A stretch of 64,000 nucleotides of DNA. Source: Cacajao melanocephalus (taxonomy: Eukaryota; Chordata; Mammalia; Primates; Pitheciidae). This document shows, piece by piece, positions 1-13,137 of this stretch. Positions within the stretch are counted from its first letter, which is position 1, and each line of letters opens with the position of its first letter. The stretch covers positions 1 to 64,000 of the forward strand of contig CAUYLG010008969.1 of the NCBI GenBank assembly GCA_963573385.1. The letters run 5' to 3'. The notes beneath the pieces were generated by a model. It made no database searches. It had not been told where the DNA came from and worked only from the letters and a program-made list of their open reading frames with translations. The position numbers and the translations under genes are program-made.

Positions 1-155
1 TTTTGTGTCTCTATCTCCTTCAGTTCTGCTCTGATCTTAGTTATTTCTTGTCTTCTGCTAGGTTTTGAGTTTTTTTGATCTTGCTCCTCTAGCTCTTTCA
101 ATTTTGATGATAGAGTGTCAATTTTAGATCTTTCCTTGCTTCTCATTTATAAGGA
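1..155 (-). mobile_element. L1 fragment (ORF2 interior, antisense)
   Basis: The reverse complement matches the part of L1 ORF2 that follows the endonuclease region (a run such as agcagaactgaaggagatag). It is cut by the window start and stops near 155, where the sequence changes abruptly. No reading frame survives. Confidence 0.75.
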
Positions 156-368
156 AGTGAGGGAGGCAGTATTTGGCAGAGAAAAAGCTCATCCACAATG
201 CAGTTGCTACTGAGGCTTCAACCCATGTGACGGGGACACTGGAGATGAGTGATCTTTTGAAGTTCTCCCAAATTGAGGCAAATGGGCTGGGACTTTTGTA
301 TCTCTGCACTAGCCAAGAGCAGGCACCAGGGAGAAATGCAGCTGTGATCCCTTGCAGATATTATAATT

Positions 369-435
369 CTGGAGTAGATGCACCCACACCACAAATACTG
401 GGAATAATATTGTGGTATGGGTGCATCTACTCCAG
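369..435. repeat. Inverted repeat, 26-nt arms, 15-nt loop
   Basis: The left arm 369-394 (ctggagtagatgcaccca...) and right arm 410-435 are reverse complements at 25 of 26 positions, separated by 15 bases. Two further flanking bases also pair. The high arm identity in otherwise decayed intron suggests a fairly recent origin. Confidence 0.9.
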
Positions 436-719
436 AAGAGGATCTTGATGAGGCATTACAGCATCCATTACAGACAGGTACTGGCATATTCTGCTTACCC
501 CACAAAGATTGCAATGAGGATGCAAGTAGGAGTAGTGAGGACATAAAATAAATCAATCATTTTCTACTGGGCCTTAATATATCAGAACCCTCGGAATTTA
601 TAGGATGATGTTTATTACAGTACTCAAAAAATCTCTTTTAAATCTCCTTAACTTTTTAAAAAGTCCACAATTTGCCTGGTCTGTAAATTCCCTCTTTTAA
701 AAAGATATGTGGTGTAATT

Positions 720-1590
720 AAATTTACAAGAAGAAAACAAACAACTCCATCAAAAACTGGGCAAAGGATATGGATAGACACTTCTCAAAAGAAGACGTTT
801 ATGCAGCCAACAAACATATGAAAAAAGCTCATCATTACGGGTCATTAGAGAAATGCAAATCAAAACCACAATGAGATACCATCTCACGCCATTTAAAATA
901 GCAGTCATTAAAAAGTCAGGAAACAACAGATGTTGGAGAGGATGTGGAGAAATAGGAATGCTTTTACACTGTTGGTTGGGAATGTAAATTAGTTCAGTGA
1001 TTGTGGAAGACAGTGTGGCAATTTCTCAAGGATCTAAAACTAGAAATACAATTTGACCCAGCAATCCCATTACTGGGTATATACCCAAAAGATTATAAAT
1101 CATTCTACTATAAAGACACATGCACATATATGCTTATTGCAGCACTATTCACAATAGCAAAGACTTGGAACCAACCCAAATGCCCATCAATAATAGACTG
1201 GATAAAGAAAATGTGGCACATATATACCATGGAATACTATGTAGCCGTAAAAATGAATTCATGTCCTTTGCAGGGACATGGATGAAGCTGGAAAACATCA
1301 TTCTCAGCAAACTAGCACAAGAACAGAAAAACCAAATGTCACATGTTCTCACCCATAAATGGGTGTTGAACAATGAGAACACATGGACACAGGGTGGGAC
1401 ACATCACCCACTGGGGCCTGTTGGGGGGTGGGGGGCTAGGAGAGGGATAGCATTAGGAGAAATACCTAATGTAGATGATGGGGTGATGGATGCAGTAAAC
1501 AACCATGGCACGTGTATACCGATTAACAAACCTGCATGTTCTGCACAGGTGTCCCAGAACTTAAATTATAGTTAAAAAAACAATGTGTTT
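720..1590 (+). mobile_element. L1 3' end (5'-truncated primate L1)
   Basis: The C-terminal part of ORF2 is recognisable, including the segment reading PFDPAIPLLGIYPKDYKS-like and the WIKKMWHIYTMEYY region. It is followed by the G-rich 3' UTR tract at about 1420-1440 and a degenerate A-rich tail near 1574-1600. Frameshifts and stops break ORF2. It is an L1PA/L1PB-age copy; the subfamily is not resolved. Confidence 0.9.
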
Positions 1591-1597
1591 TAAAAAC

Positions 1598-2100
1598 AAA
1601 AACCACATAATACAAAATTTGCCAGCTTAACCGTTTTATGTGTACAAAACAGTAGTGTTAACTATATGCACAGTGTTATTCAACAGATCTCTAGAATGCT
1701 TTTACCTCACAAATCCATAACTCCAAGCCCATTGAAGAGCTCCCATTGCTCCCTGTACTCCAGCACTGGCAATGACCATTCTACTTTCTGTTTCTAAAGA
1801 GTTTGACTGCTTTAGATACATCATATAAATGGAAGCATGCAATATTTGTCATTTTATGATGGGCTTATTTCACTTAGCATAATGTCTTCAAGGTGCACCC
1901 ATATTGTAGCATATGAAAGGATTTTCTTCTTTTTTGTTGCCGAGGTAATATTCCATTGTGTCCCATACCACATTTTTTAATCCTTTTGTCAATCAGTGGA
2001 CGTTTTAGTTACTTCAATTTTTGGCTACTGTGAATACTGTCACAGTTAATATGTGTGTGCAAATATCTCTTTAAGACGCTGTTTTTAATTCTTTCGGATA
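1598..2100 (-). mobile_element. Old L1 (L1M type), first segment
   Basis: The antisense 3' UTR and end of ORF2 of an old mammalian L1 is recognisable from motifs such as cacttagcataatgtcttca and attccattgtg. It is interrupted at 2100 by a DNA transposon and resumes at 2523. Confidence 0.8.
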
Positions 2101-2522
2101 TACAGATGCTCATCAGTTTATACTGGGATTATGTCACAATCAGCCCATCATACATTGAAAGTACCATATCAAAAATTTATTTAATATACGTAACCTACCA
2201 AACATCATAGCTTAGCCTGGCCTACTTTAAATATGATCAGAACATGTAGATTGGCCTACGTCTGGTCAAAATCATCTGGCAACACAGTACAAAGTAGAGT
2301 ATCAATTATTTATCCTCATGATGATGTGGTTTAATGGAAGATTCAGCTTACTGCTGCAACCCAGTATCACAGAAGAGCGAATCATACTGTGTATTAGGAG
2401 CCCTAGAAAAGATCAAAATTCAAAATTTGAAGTGTGGTTTCTTATTGAATGCATATTGCTTTCACACCATTGTAAAGTCCAAAAGTCACAAGTTAGACCT
2501 CAGTAAGTTGAGGACCATCTAT
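2101..2522. mobile_element. Tigger-type non-autonomous DNA transposon inside the L1
   Basis: An element of about 420 bp with imperfect terminal inverted repeats (cagatgctcatcagttta at the left, the complement of agttgaggaccatct at the right), bordered by TA. It interrupts the L1 motif that should read ggtata-tacccag, and the L1 continues directly on the other side. Family assignment to Tigger (TcMar) rests on the TA target and on remembered consensus; the exact subfamily is not resolved. Confidence 0.7.
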
Positions 2523-2880
2523 ATATACCCAGAATTGGGAATGCTGGATTATATAATAATTCTATTTTTTTTTTTGAGAAACCTCCATACTGTTTTCCAT
2601 AGCGGCTACACCTTTTTACATTCCCATCAACACTGCAGAAGTGTTTTAGTTTTTCTACATCCTTGCCAACATATGTTATTTTCTGTTTATGATCATGGTC
2701 ATCCTCATGGTTGTCAGGTAATATCTCATTGTGGTTTTTGTTTTTCATTTGCACTTCCCTGATGATTGATGATGCTGAGCATCTTTTCAGATGCTTGTTG
2801 GCTGTTTATATATTTTCTGTGGAGAAATGTCTGCTTAAATCCTTGCCCGTTTTAAAATCAGGTTATTTATTTTTGATGAA
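2523..2880 (-). mobile_element. Old L1 (L1M type), second segment
   Basis: Continuation of the antisense ORF2 end (tactgttttccatagcggct, tctcattgtggtttttg and similar landmarks) after the Tigger insertion. It fades out near 2880. Confidence 0.8.
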
Positions 2881-3318
2881 TTCCTTATTGATTACTCACC
2901 TCAGAGCCTTTTTTATTAAAATACAGATTGCTCAGAACCTTTCAGCTAATTTACTAAATGTTGACCTTGAAGAAGTATTTTCATTTATCTGAATTTAGTT
3001 TCCTGTTCTATAAATTGATAATAATCATGTTTTCCCTGTCCACACCAGAGTGGTATGGTGAGGAACCTATGGAGAAAATTACTAAAAAGGCATTTTTATG
3101 CTGTCCAAATTTTGTGCAAATATATTATTATTGATTCAAACCAAAACACTCTACATTTTAAGACTGTTTAATACTGTTCCATTTACATTGCAGCTAATGG
3201 TTCCTCTCTTTCTGCCTGATGAAATTCTAGATTGAAACTCTGAGGAAACTGTAAATCAGAGTTATAGGACTCTGTTTAATATTAATTTATATGACTTATC
3301 TGTCTCTCTCTGAATACA

Positions 3319-3464
3319 TTTAGGCTATGTATGTATGTATATATATATATGTGTGTGTATATATATACGTATATATGTGTATATGTGTGTATATATATAT
3401 ATTTAGGCTATGTATGTATGTATATATATGTGTGTATATATGTGCATATGTGTGTGTGTGTATG

Positions 3465-3522
<58 letters not shown>

Positions 3523-3525
3523 GTG
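3319..3525. repeat. TA/TG microsatellite with 83-bp internal duplication
   Basis: A mixed (TA)n, (TG)n and (TATG)n tract. The anchor tttaggctatgtatgtatg occurs at 3319 and again at 3402, giving an 83-bp tandem unit. A partial third anchor (tttag) follows at 3519. Short open frames here are low-complexity artefacts. Confidence 0.95.
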
Positions 3526-4534
3526 AGAGAGAGGGAGATTACACTTAAGGACTCTGCTTAGTACATTGTACTTGCACCTCAATCTAATTGTGAAAACAAC
3601 AACAAATTTTGATTGAGACCCTGTTGTTTGTCAGACCTTTGGTTTTGTGAAGAATGAAGCAATTATTCTAATACTTCTGTCAAATAGCTTATCATCTCCT
3701 CTGGTGGATGAAGCTTGTGAAGGCCTGACACATGGTAGGGGATCTTATTCATTATATAACAACTTTCAAAACACATTGCTAATTAGTTTGCTACTTCAGG
3801 TAAAAATGTAACTCTCCCAAACAAATAAGTGGCTTAGACTGAATTCTGTAGAGAACACTGCTCACCTCATTTTGCTCAGGTTTCACTGCAGAGTCTTGTC
3901 TCTAATATTCAGGTAGGAGGAGCTCTATTAAAAACAACCTAATAAACAAATCCAAATCAGAATGAAATTATTTAATTAAGGAAGTTTTTTAAGGTACTCA
4001 GAATTTTGGTAGAATGCCAGTTTATTTTCTGTAATAAGAACTATACAATGTTCTCTAGCTGGTTAGACTCAAATGATTATATGGATTTTATTCTGAAACC
4101 AGTTTTGGAATTGATGATCACCCTTCATCAATAGCGTGGTGTTTATTATGGTTTCATCTGGCTTTTTCTTCCCTTATCTTCTACACTGGGCTACCTACTT
4201 CTTGGCTTTTATTGTTACATACTCTACTTTTTTTCATATACAAAGCTCTGCATGCATTAACAGTGAATTTCTGCTAAAACTGTTACTTTCTTCAACTATC
4301 TTGTCAAATGCTGGCTGCCTAATTTATTGGCATTATACACTGACTATGTGAATCTTACATTCTCTGTGGCATTCCATTCCACATTTTAACTTAAAGACTC
4401 TCTCTTTTCCAGATGTGTTCTCTCTGCTGGATAAGCATTTTTCTTTTAATTTCTGTGGCAATAGGAAGAGAATTTTAAATCCTGTTTTGCATACAAGTGT
4501 TTAATAGGTAAAAATGGAGGCTGTATCAGCCATC

Positions 4535-4837
4535 TATTGCTGTGTAACAATCTACCCCAAATGTAGATACTTAAAATAAGAACAATTTTTTTTTAAGCTC
4601 TTGATTCTTGAGTCTGCTTGGGGCTTGGTTCATCAAGGTGGTTCTTTTGCTGGACTCACCTGTGCTCATTCAGGTACTCATGGTCAGCTGGTAGTTGATG
4701 ACCACATGTGACATTCATATGTCTGGTATAACTTTTTTTTATAAGTTGAGACAGTGTGGGTGACAGCATCACTTGCCTGTAATTACTTATCAGGCTAGCA
4801 TATTTCCACAGTGGTGGAAGAGTTCCAAGCATAGCCC
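4535..4837. mobile_element. Medium-reiterated (MER-type) repeat, family unresolved, first part
   Basis: Contains the familiar motif ctattgctgtgtaacaa followed by an acc(c)caaa segment and a ggttcttttgctgg segment typical of an old interspersed family. It is split by the Alu at 4848 and appears to continue to about 5240. I do not assign a name. Confidence 0.4.
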
Positions 4838-4847
4838 AACACCCAAG

Positions 4848-5156
<309 letters not shown>

Positions 5157-5634
5157 AACACCCAAGTATTTTTAGGCCTCTGTGTCATGTTTGCTGATAC
5201 CTCGTTAGCTGAAACAAGTGACTTGACCAATCCATAGCCAAGGAGTGGAGAAATAGACTATGGCTCTTGATGGGAGGATCTGGAATATCTCTTGACAAAA
5301 GTGTAAATGCAAGAAGATTATCTTTGGGCATTTACTCTGTAGCAGAGATGCTGTCATTTTTGTCACTAAGATACTTCCTATGTAATATTATTTATAATTC
5401 CTTGGCAGCAATAGGTTTGTGGTTTACTGTTTCTTCAGTGCCTGCATAATACCATGCGGGTAAGAGAAGCCCTTAACAATTTCTCTTAATTTATACTTCT
5501 GTGGAATGAGAAAAGACAAACTTGGACAGGAGTAAATGATGTCCAGCAAAAATTCTAAGTAGCTATATGAGTGGTGGGTGGGTGGGGAAAGACAGAAAAT
5601 CCTTTAAATGGAGACATTCTCCACCATAAACAAT

Positions 5635-5815
5635 TTTTCTTTCCTCAGGAGACATTTAGTAATGTCAGGAGACATTTTTGGTTGTACATATAGGAGGGAG
5701 CTCTGGCCAGGGATACTGACAAGCAATCCTGTTCCTACAATGCAGAGGACAGCCACTCACAACAAAGAATTATCTGCGACAAAATGTCCGTAGTGCTGAG
5801 ATCGAGAAACCCTAC
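5635..5815 (+). mobile_element. MER5A-like hAT-Charlie MITE
   Basis: Matches the MER5A pattern: ggagacattt...aatgtc, then gccagggatactg, acaatgcagaggacagcc, aacaaagaattatctg, and an end resembling gagatcgagaaaccct. The left terminus is degraded. Non-coding. Confidence 0.75.
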
Positions 5816-6204
5816 TTTTCACTGAGTGTATGTAGGATGAATTCATATTATGTTAGTTATAGAAGGGCACTTAAATGATGCAAACTAAAACAGGAAATGG
5901 CAAGGATTATTTCTTTATTCAAATTAGTGAAGGAAGGATATATGTTTAAAGTCAGGTTGGAGATACTTCTCAAGGATAATATTTAAGTTGTGAGTGGATG
6001 CTAGATGCACTTGATTGTTATAATCCATATTTTTATAGCTATATCAAGTGATCCTCTTTCCCAATTAAAATGGCTATTACATATGTTTCATGGGTACCAT
6101 ATATTATAAGCTATAGCTCTTAGAGTCAAAAGTATTTGAGTGATTAATAATTTTTACATATTGAATGAGACATGTAGGAAAGATACTTGACGTCACATGA
6201 TTCT

Positions 6205-6412
6205 TAGAAGTATGTGCGGTGGTTAAGCACATTGTCTTGTCTTGGAAACATCACTGGTTAATGTGAGATCCTGAACAAATTTTGTTACCTTGGTAAAAGG
6301 GGAATCATAATGCCTACCCTGCAGATTGTTTGGTAAAGATGAAATTAAAGAGGGTTTATGAAGAACCTTGCCTGGCACATAAGAATCGCTGAGTAACTGA
6401 TGGGGGTGATGG
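6205..6412 (+). mobile_element. MIR SINE
   Basis: Shows the order of MIR landmarks: ggtggttaagcac, a degraded core, the gtaaaaggggaatcataatg segment and tgcctggcacataag. Confidence 0.65.
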
Positions 6413-7755
6413 CAGTGTTGTTGGTAATTTATCTTATTTATAAGTAGTAGCAAATATTTATTTGGATTATATTTTTAGTATCAAGAAAGAATCTGTTAAA
6501 ATGTAAGAGAATAGCACCATGAAGATTTAAAAATCTATGGCTCCCAAACTTAACATTTTTTTAAATCCAAAAATACAAATGTTTACTATGAATCCTTGAA
6601 TTCCAGTTCTCTGGCCTTGTCTATGTATAGTACAAGCATTTATTGTTCTAAAATGAGAATTACTGATGATAGAGTCATATATTTTATTTACTCTTAAGGA
6701 AGACAGAAAAGAATGCAGACAAAAATATGTGTTTATGTGTTCATAGTGTTTGTTTCTAATTTTCCGACTTGTATGTGCAGACTGTAAATATTTAGAGGGA
6801 AGGGACGAGATTTTTCCTTACCTACACAATAGCTTGTTCTTTCTTAGAATTTGGACGTGATTTCTAATTTTATTAAGAAGTACTCTTGAACTCTTTTGTA
6901 ATTCATGAATCCACATGCCATCCTTTTAAATATTCAAAAACTAAATATTCTCCAATGTTGTTTACATGGAGGAGAGTTATTTTATCTACTGGTGAGCTGG
7001 AAGTAGCTAGCAATCTTTCCTATACCCCATAGTCTTAAACAGTAATGCAGTTTGACCACATATAACATTGCTGTCTTCTGTTGACACAGAATGATGAGGA
7101 GGAAGGGAATATTCAACAGCACTTTTTAGCTATTCCCTCATATAATTGTTAATGTGAGTCCAATAACTTACAATTTTGTACATTGAGTGATTTTTCAAAT
7201 ATAAAAGTAAAGCAAACCAAAAAAAAGTTACCCACATTCATACAACAAAACTAGAAATAGAATAGGTGCTTCTTGCCTTCTTATCAACCAAAGGAGACCT
7301 GTGAATTACAGGAAAACCACGTGTGAATACTTCAAAGGAAATATGCCAAACACATTGTGTATGTGTTTTAAAAGATTTAGTAGTTCCTTTAAAGCGCTAA
7401 GTAAAGCTGTTAGTCTGACTAATCATGTACCCCTGAAACCAATTAAATTTTCAGACTAGAGAAATGTTCTTCAAACACTTGAAAAAAATAAGAGTTTCTT
7501 CCTAAAGCCAACACCTTTTAATTAACAAAATACTCAGAGCAAAGCTGTAGTTTGCAATAGTATATTACACCTACTGTTATTCATGCTACCATTCTGGTGT
7601 GCTAGACTTAATTCATTTCAGCTATTTTGAGCTTGATTTTCTGTCTGCTTAAATATGGAGGGAAAACCACAATTTTAGTAGAGTCATTTTAATTTTCTAA
7701 TGAATGCATGAGAAAGGCATTATGCTACATAGCATTTCCTCAGATTATCCAGATG

Positions 7756-7815
7756 CTCTCTCTCTCTCTCTCTCTTGCTCTCTCTCTGTGTGTCTGTCTC
7801 TCTCTTGCCATACAT

Positions 7816-7848
<33 letters not shown>

Positions 7849-7862
7849 ACACACACACATCC
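7756..7862. repeat. (CT)n then (CA)n compound microsatellite
   Basis: A CT-rich run at 7756-7807 is followed by (CA)n at 7818-7860 with one TA interruption. Open frames across it are artefacts. Confidence 0.95.
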
Positions 7863-8745
7863 CCATACAATGTGTGTATCTATCTGTCTACCTAGATATA
7901 CAGTTTAATTTTGTACGTTGTAATACATCTGTTTCTGGCATAAGGTGATTGAGCAAAAAACAAACAAAACCCACCCAAATCTGCTACTGGAGGGACGTTT
8001 AATAGCATAACATCAGAAAGACTATTTTCAGTAAGAACCCTAGGTGGGAAAATACAATTCCTCCAATGTACTTGAGAAGAATACCCTTAGTCTCTGAGGT
8101 GGTTAGAGAGGCTGAGATCTGAAGCAGCTAATCCCAGAGCCAGCTTCTTATAATCCAAGATAGGGGAATAAGGCAAGGGGTGGATGTCCAGGCATGATGA
8201 TCATACTTGGGGTTAAGATTAAATAGGGTACAGAGGGAAGAATTTCCACCAGCTGGAGGGGAAGCCATTTCCCATGTTCCTTAGGGATGACAATTGGTGA
8301 CCCATCCCAGAACATCATTGAAAATTATATGCAATAATTTATATATCCTAACTCTTTACCCATTCTAGATTATGAGTTCAGGCACTCTCAGAAAAAAAAT
8401 CATTTTTCAGTCTTTGAAAATATCAAGTTAACAGAAAATATCATTGGCAAAACAATATATCCCTGCCTGACCCTTAGAACTATGAACATGATACTCAGAC
8501 TCTGCAGAACCACTAACAGATCTGATGAGCCTACACTGTACTGAAAAAGGTGATTTGCATATATTTCTAGTACCATGACAAAGTGTAAAAAAAGAACTTC
8601 ATATTTGTTAGCTAAAGGTAAAGGCGTCTGAAAGTGCAGTATGAATCAATGTGAATCAAAGTAATGTTTTTCTGAACAGAATTGGCTCTAATATGTGAGA
8701 GGTAGATGAAGATGAGCCTTTTACTACTTTATGTTTTAAAGTGTA

Positions 8746-9060
<315 letters not shown>

Positions 9061-9639
9061 ATTCCCTGAGACCCAAAATTTCTGACTTTAGAATCCAGCT
9101 CTCAACTACTATCGTCTATCCTCTAGGCAAACTTTCAAAATCCTCCAAAACCTAATAGGAGTGTAAGATTTTGTCCATCCTAGTGATAACTAGATTTAAG
9201 TAAGAAAATGTTAAAAACTAAAAATGTTTAGGACCCAAAAGAAAGGTGTAATTCTGTTCTTCATAAAGACATGTTACACACTTCTTATTCTGGTCCTCCC
9301 CAAAACATAGAGATCTATAGTTGACATTTGAAGAGAAAATGAGATTTTATCTGGAAACACGAGAGAAAGTTTTCAAGAAGTATAGAAAGCGTGTGAAAGG
9401 ACACAGGAGTTTGAAATGGCCTGTGCTCGTGAGAGGTTGCAGAATAGACATGGGTGTGGAGGAGCCTGGGAAGAATGGAGGAAGATAAGGATGCAGTGTG
9501 AAGTCTGGTTCAGAGTACAGAGCTTAAAATGCTATACGAATGTAGAAGATGCAGAGCCAATAACCATTCTGTGAGAAACACAGGGAAAAGGAGAAGAAAA
9601 AAATCCGCATACTCTACATACAGTAAGAACAATCCTAGG

Positions 9640-9745
9640 AGGTGACTTACATGTATCATGTCATAAAATCCGTAACACAATTCCATTAGATTGGTACTGT
9701 TTTCATAGTTACACAGGTGAAAATTCTTCAGAGTCAAGATGTTGA
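9640..9745 (-). mobile_element. MIR SINE fragment
   Basis: Antisense MIR core resembling tcataaaatccgtaacacaa...tagattggtactgttttcatagttacacaggtgaaa. Degraded. Confidence 0.45.
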
Positions 9746-9839
9746 GTTTAGCAGGCGTAGTATAATTCCTTACCTCAAGATGCCTCCAATTTCAGGATAC
9801 ATTACTTTTCCAAGATTGTCTATTTAGGAAATAGTAAGG

Positions 9840-10010
9840 CCAATTGTCTATGAAGGAAGTAGTATTATAATCACTATTTTACAGAGGAGTAAATGGAGAT
9901 TTAGTGAGGTTAAGTCATCTAACTAAAGTTACACAGCTAAAAAAAAATTATAGAGCAAGGATTGAAATCCAATAGTCTGGTCCTAGAAAGCCCACATATT
10001 CTATACTTTG
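9840..10010 (-). mobile_element. MIR SINE
   Basis: Antisense MIR: attttacagaggagtaaatgga, ggttaagtcatctaa, cacagcta, then attgaaatccaatagtctgg in the expected order. Confidence 0.75.
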
Positions 10011-10675
10011 CTTTCAGATTCAGAGCTATATCCTGCTTTTCTCCTTCCAATAGAAAAAGATGTATGTGTGTGGGATTGGGAGCAAATAAATTGACTTACT
10101 GTATTTTCTCTCTTTAATATTTGACCTTTCATTGTCTTCCCCCAGCAGTGGGTCTTCCTCCATTATCTTCTGCTTGTGAAAATAGCTAAAATCACCTAAC
10201 TACTAAAAACCTAGCCATGTTTTGTGTTCTAGCCTCCATTCTTTCATTCTAATAGGTGGTTGTTACATTTTAATACTCACTGTATGTAGTAGACCTCTAA
10301 GTTAACTAAAGCGCTTACTACACATTGACTTTTTTTAAGATTCAAAGGGAGTCAGTGGAGCACCTCCTATACTCCAGGACACGTGCAAGATGCAAGAGAT
10401 AGAGTAGTGAGAAAGACTGATAAGGTTTCCCCGCCCTTTCCCGTCAGTGTACAGATGTTCTTCAGGTGGTGAATGCTAGAGGAGATAAGACCAGAAATAC
10501 TGGCCTGATGAGTCTATAGATGGGATTATGTGCCCATGACTGGCACAGAGATGGCTGATTGCTAGACCTCTCCATCTTCCTCTGAATATGCTTCAGCTAA
10601 TTTATCATTCCAGTGGCATATTTTTTCATCATGAACCATTCTCCCTTTTTGAGTCTCAGGCCCTGGCCTTGCTTT

Positions 10676-10848
10676 TCAATAGATTCCCTCCCTTCTTCCC
10701 TTCCTCCCTTCTTTCCTCCCTCCCTCCCTCCCTCCCTGACTGCCTGACTTCCTCTCTCCCTCCCTCACAGCCTGACTTCCTCCCTCCCTCCCTCATTGCC
10801 TGACTTCCTTCCTTCCTTCCTTCCTTCCGTCCGTCCGTCCGTCAGTCT
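10676..10848. repeat. Polypyrimidine tetranucleotide tract (CCTT/CCTC/CCGT)
   Basis: About 170 bases dominated by CCTT and CCTC units, ending in ccgtccgtccgtccgtc. It is broken by tgcctgacttcc-like spacers that recur three times, at about 10740, 10768 and 10798. Confidence 0.9.
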
Positions 10849-12094
10849 TTTTCCAAACATACTTTTCAGGAAATAGTAGTCTGCTTGTTGAAGTCTGATA
10901 ATTTTCTACTTTCTCATCCTTCACTCTGTTGAAATTTAATATGATGTGATCATTTCCACTTCATTAGGTACTTCTTTCATGGTCAGAAGCGAGTCTGGAG
11001 AAAAAAAAAATCTCTTGTTTCTGCTCTCATTTGAGGGTCAAATTTTCAATAAGTCACTTTTTTAAAAAGCATTTTCTGACACTTCCCATAAGCTTGAAAT
11101 CCTTCTAAACTGCTGTATATTGCCTCAGTATACATTGTATATCTACTTTAGGAACACTCTGTCCACATTTGCCAGTCAGCCTGGTGTTCTGCAGTTAGTT
11201 CCTACAGTAATATTTTAATTTAGCTCTCTTTTCGTCCTCACACATGCATCTTCTCTGGAGATTTATCTCCTTTCCTGGAATCCCATTTAAGATTTCTAGA
11301 TCTTGTTTGCTTCCATGATTTCTTCTCCTGTACTGTGACACAAAATGCTATTCCCTCTTTACATTATATTTAATTCTTTCTAGAAAGAGCCTCAGAGTAG
11401 TCAGATAGCTTTGAGAATTTCTTTATCACCTCACTGTTACTGCCTTTCAATCAGTATTTCTTGACATAAATTTTTTAATTCTCTCTGACACTTAAAACAC
11501 TATCTTTTTCTGTCTGCATTGATCAAGATTAGTTCCTTCATTCATAGAAAACTGTTGGTGTCCCTGAGAAGCTTGAGAGATAAGAAATATTCTTCCATTC
11601 TACTCATCTTCTTCTCTAATGAGGAGACAACCTTAAAAGCACAGTTACATCGCCGTGAAAATTAATGAATGTCTACCTCAGAACAAAAATTCAGTCTCAT
11701 TTTTCTTTTATGTTCTTAGAATAGTTCCCTGCTTGTCCATGCCCCTGAGTCTCCCGTTGAGATGTCTTTTGCAGCTTTCCTTGAAACCTTTTATTCCAAA
11801 CTACATAGTCTAATAATTTTGCCACCAGTCTCCTGGTTATATTATGCTCCTGAGGCCACTGTCTACGAACTTTATTAGGCATTCCTTCCCCTCACCACTC
11901 ACCTCTGATAACCCAGCTGTGTGTTGGTATTTAGTATCAATCCACACCAGGAAGTTTGGCCCTCTTCAATCAATATAAGGCCACGCACACACCTTTGACT
12001 GACCATTCCCCAAATATTTCACATTTTAGGGCTTTATCTCCAGCTTCTCACCACAGTTGTTTATCACTGTGTTTCTCATTAGCCAAGTGTTCAT

Positions 12095-12400
12095 AAAAAC
12101 AGTAATATCTAATAACATTATTAATTACCTACTAGTGTCAGGTGCTGTAATAATATTGTTGTGATGATTATGTTGCTGTTTCTGGCATTGTCATACATGC
12201 ATTGCTTGTACTACTCACTGAATCTACACTACCCTTTTGACATTTACCCTATTATTATTCCTCTTTTACTGAGAAGAACTGAAACTTTGAGAAGTTATGT
12301 GACTTAACCAAGGTCCTAGAGTTCCTAAGGCAGACAGCAGGATTGTCTTCCAGGCATTTGAATTCTAGGACTATACAACTTAACCATTATCATAGGCTGA
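12095..12400 (-). mobile_element. MIR SINE
   Basis: Antisense MIR: ttactgagaagaactgaaac, gtgacttaaccaaggtc, then ggcagacagcaggattg in order. The 5' part at 12095-12240 is weak. Confidence 0.65.
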
Positions 12401-13081
12401 CTTACTCTACAGTGTCTAACACTATTAATATTAATTTAAGATTTATTTAAGGACTTTGAAACAGTATTTCATGTCTAAATAGTAAAACTACTAGCTGTCA
12501 TTTTTTTAAAATGTTGTACCTTGGATTTTTTTTCCCTGCTAGTCACTATACTAACAATCTGAAATAAAAAAAAAAAAATGATAAACTACTCCCAGTATAA
12601 AATACAGAGCTAAGACAAGAACATTTCATTGACTTTGATTTCCCTGGGATCCAGCTCCAAAGTAATTTACTTCCTATGCAAGGAAATCATAAGTCAGAAA
12701 GAAGATCTTATCCAATCTTGTTTTGCCTTTTATTTATTGACTAATAATAATAAAAAAACACAAGTAAAATACATTCCCCTGGCAAGGATGGAAAACTTTT
12801 GTTTTCTTTACCACTTCCACAATAAATAATTATTATTGAGAAGGCTTATTTAAATTAAATTACTTGTCCAGGCATGAGAATGAGCAGAATTATTTTAAAA
12901 ATTGTTAAATGCATATTAATGAAAAGGTTGAATCATTAAATTTCTACCATGTATTGCTAAACAAAGTATGCACATTGCTAGAAAAAGATTCATAATGTCA
13001 TGAATAAAAGTTTGGCTCAAATTGTTGCTCTTCAATTAAATTTGACTTACTGTTATTGAAATTGACTCTTTCGCTTGTGTT

Positions 13082-13137
13082 TCTAATTTTTCTTTTTCTT
13101 CTTTTTTCCTTTTTGTAAACAACCCAAAATATTTTAG
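13082..13137 (+). promoter_or_regulatory. 3' splice-site region of exon 51
   Basis: A branch-point-like ttctaat at 13082-13088 is followed by a T-rich polypyrimidine tract to about 13118 and then by the acceptor attttag ending at 13137. There is no AG between the branch-like motif and the acceptor. The tract is interrupted near the end by an A-rich stretch (gtaaacaacccaaaat), so the best pyrimidine run sits 20-50 bases from the splice site. Confidence 0.7.

Noticed and set aside
1001..1575. Open frames of 94 and 151 codons
   Set aside because: They are broken remnants of L1 ORF2 and its 3' UTR, not active genes.
1..1590. One L1 with a large 5' inversion covering 1-155 and 720-1590
   Set aside because: The 560 bases between are not L1 and no shared target duplication was found, so they are treated as separate insertions.
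7756..7862. CRISPR-like or minisatellite array
   Set aside because: This and the other tandem tracts have 2-4 base units without unique spacers; they are microsatellites.
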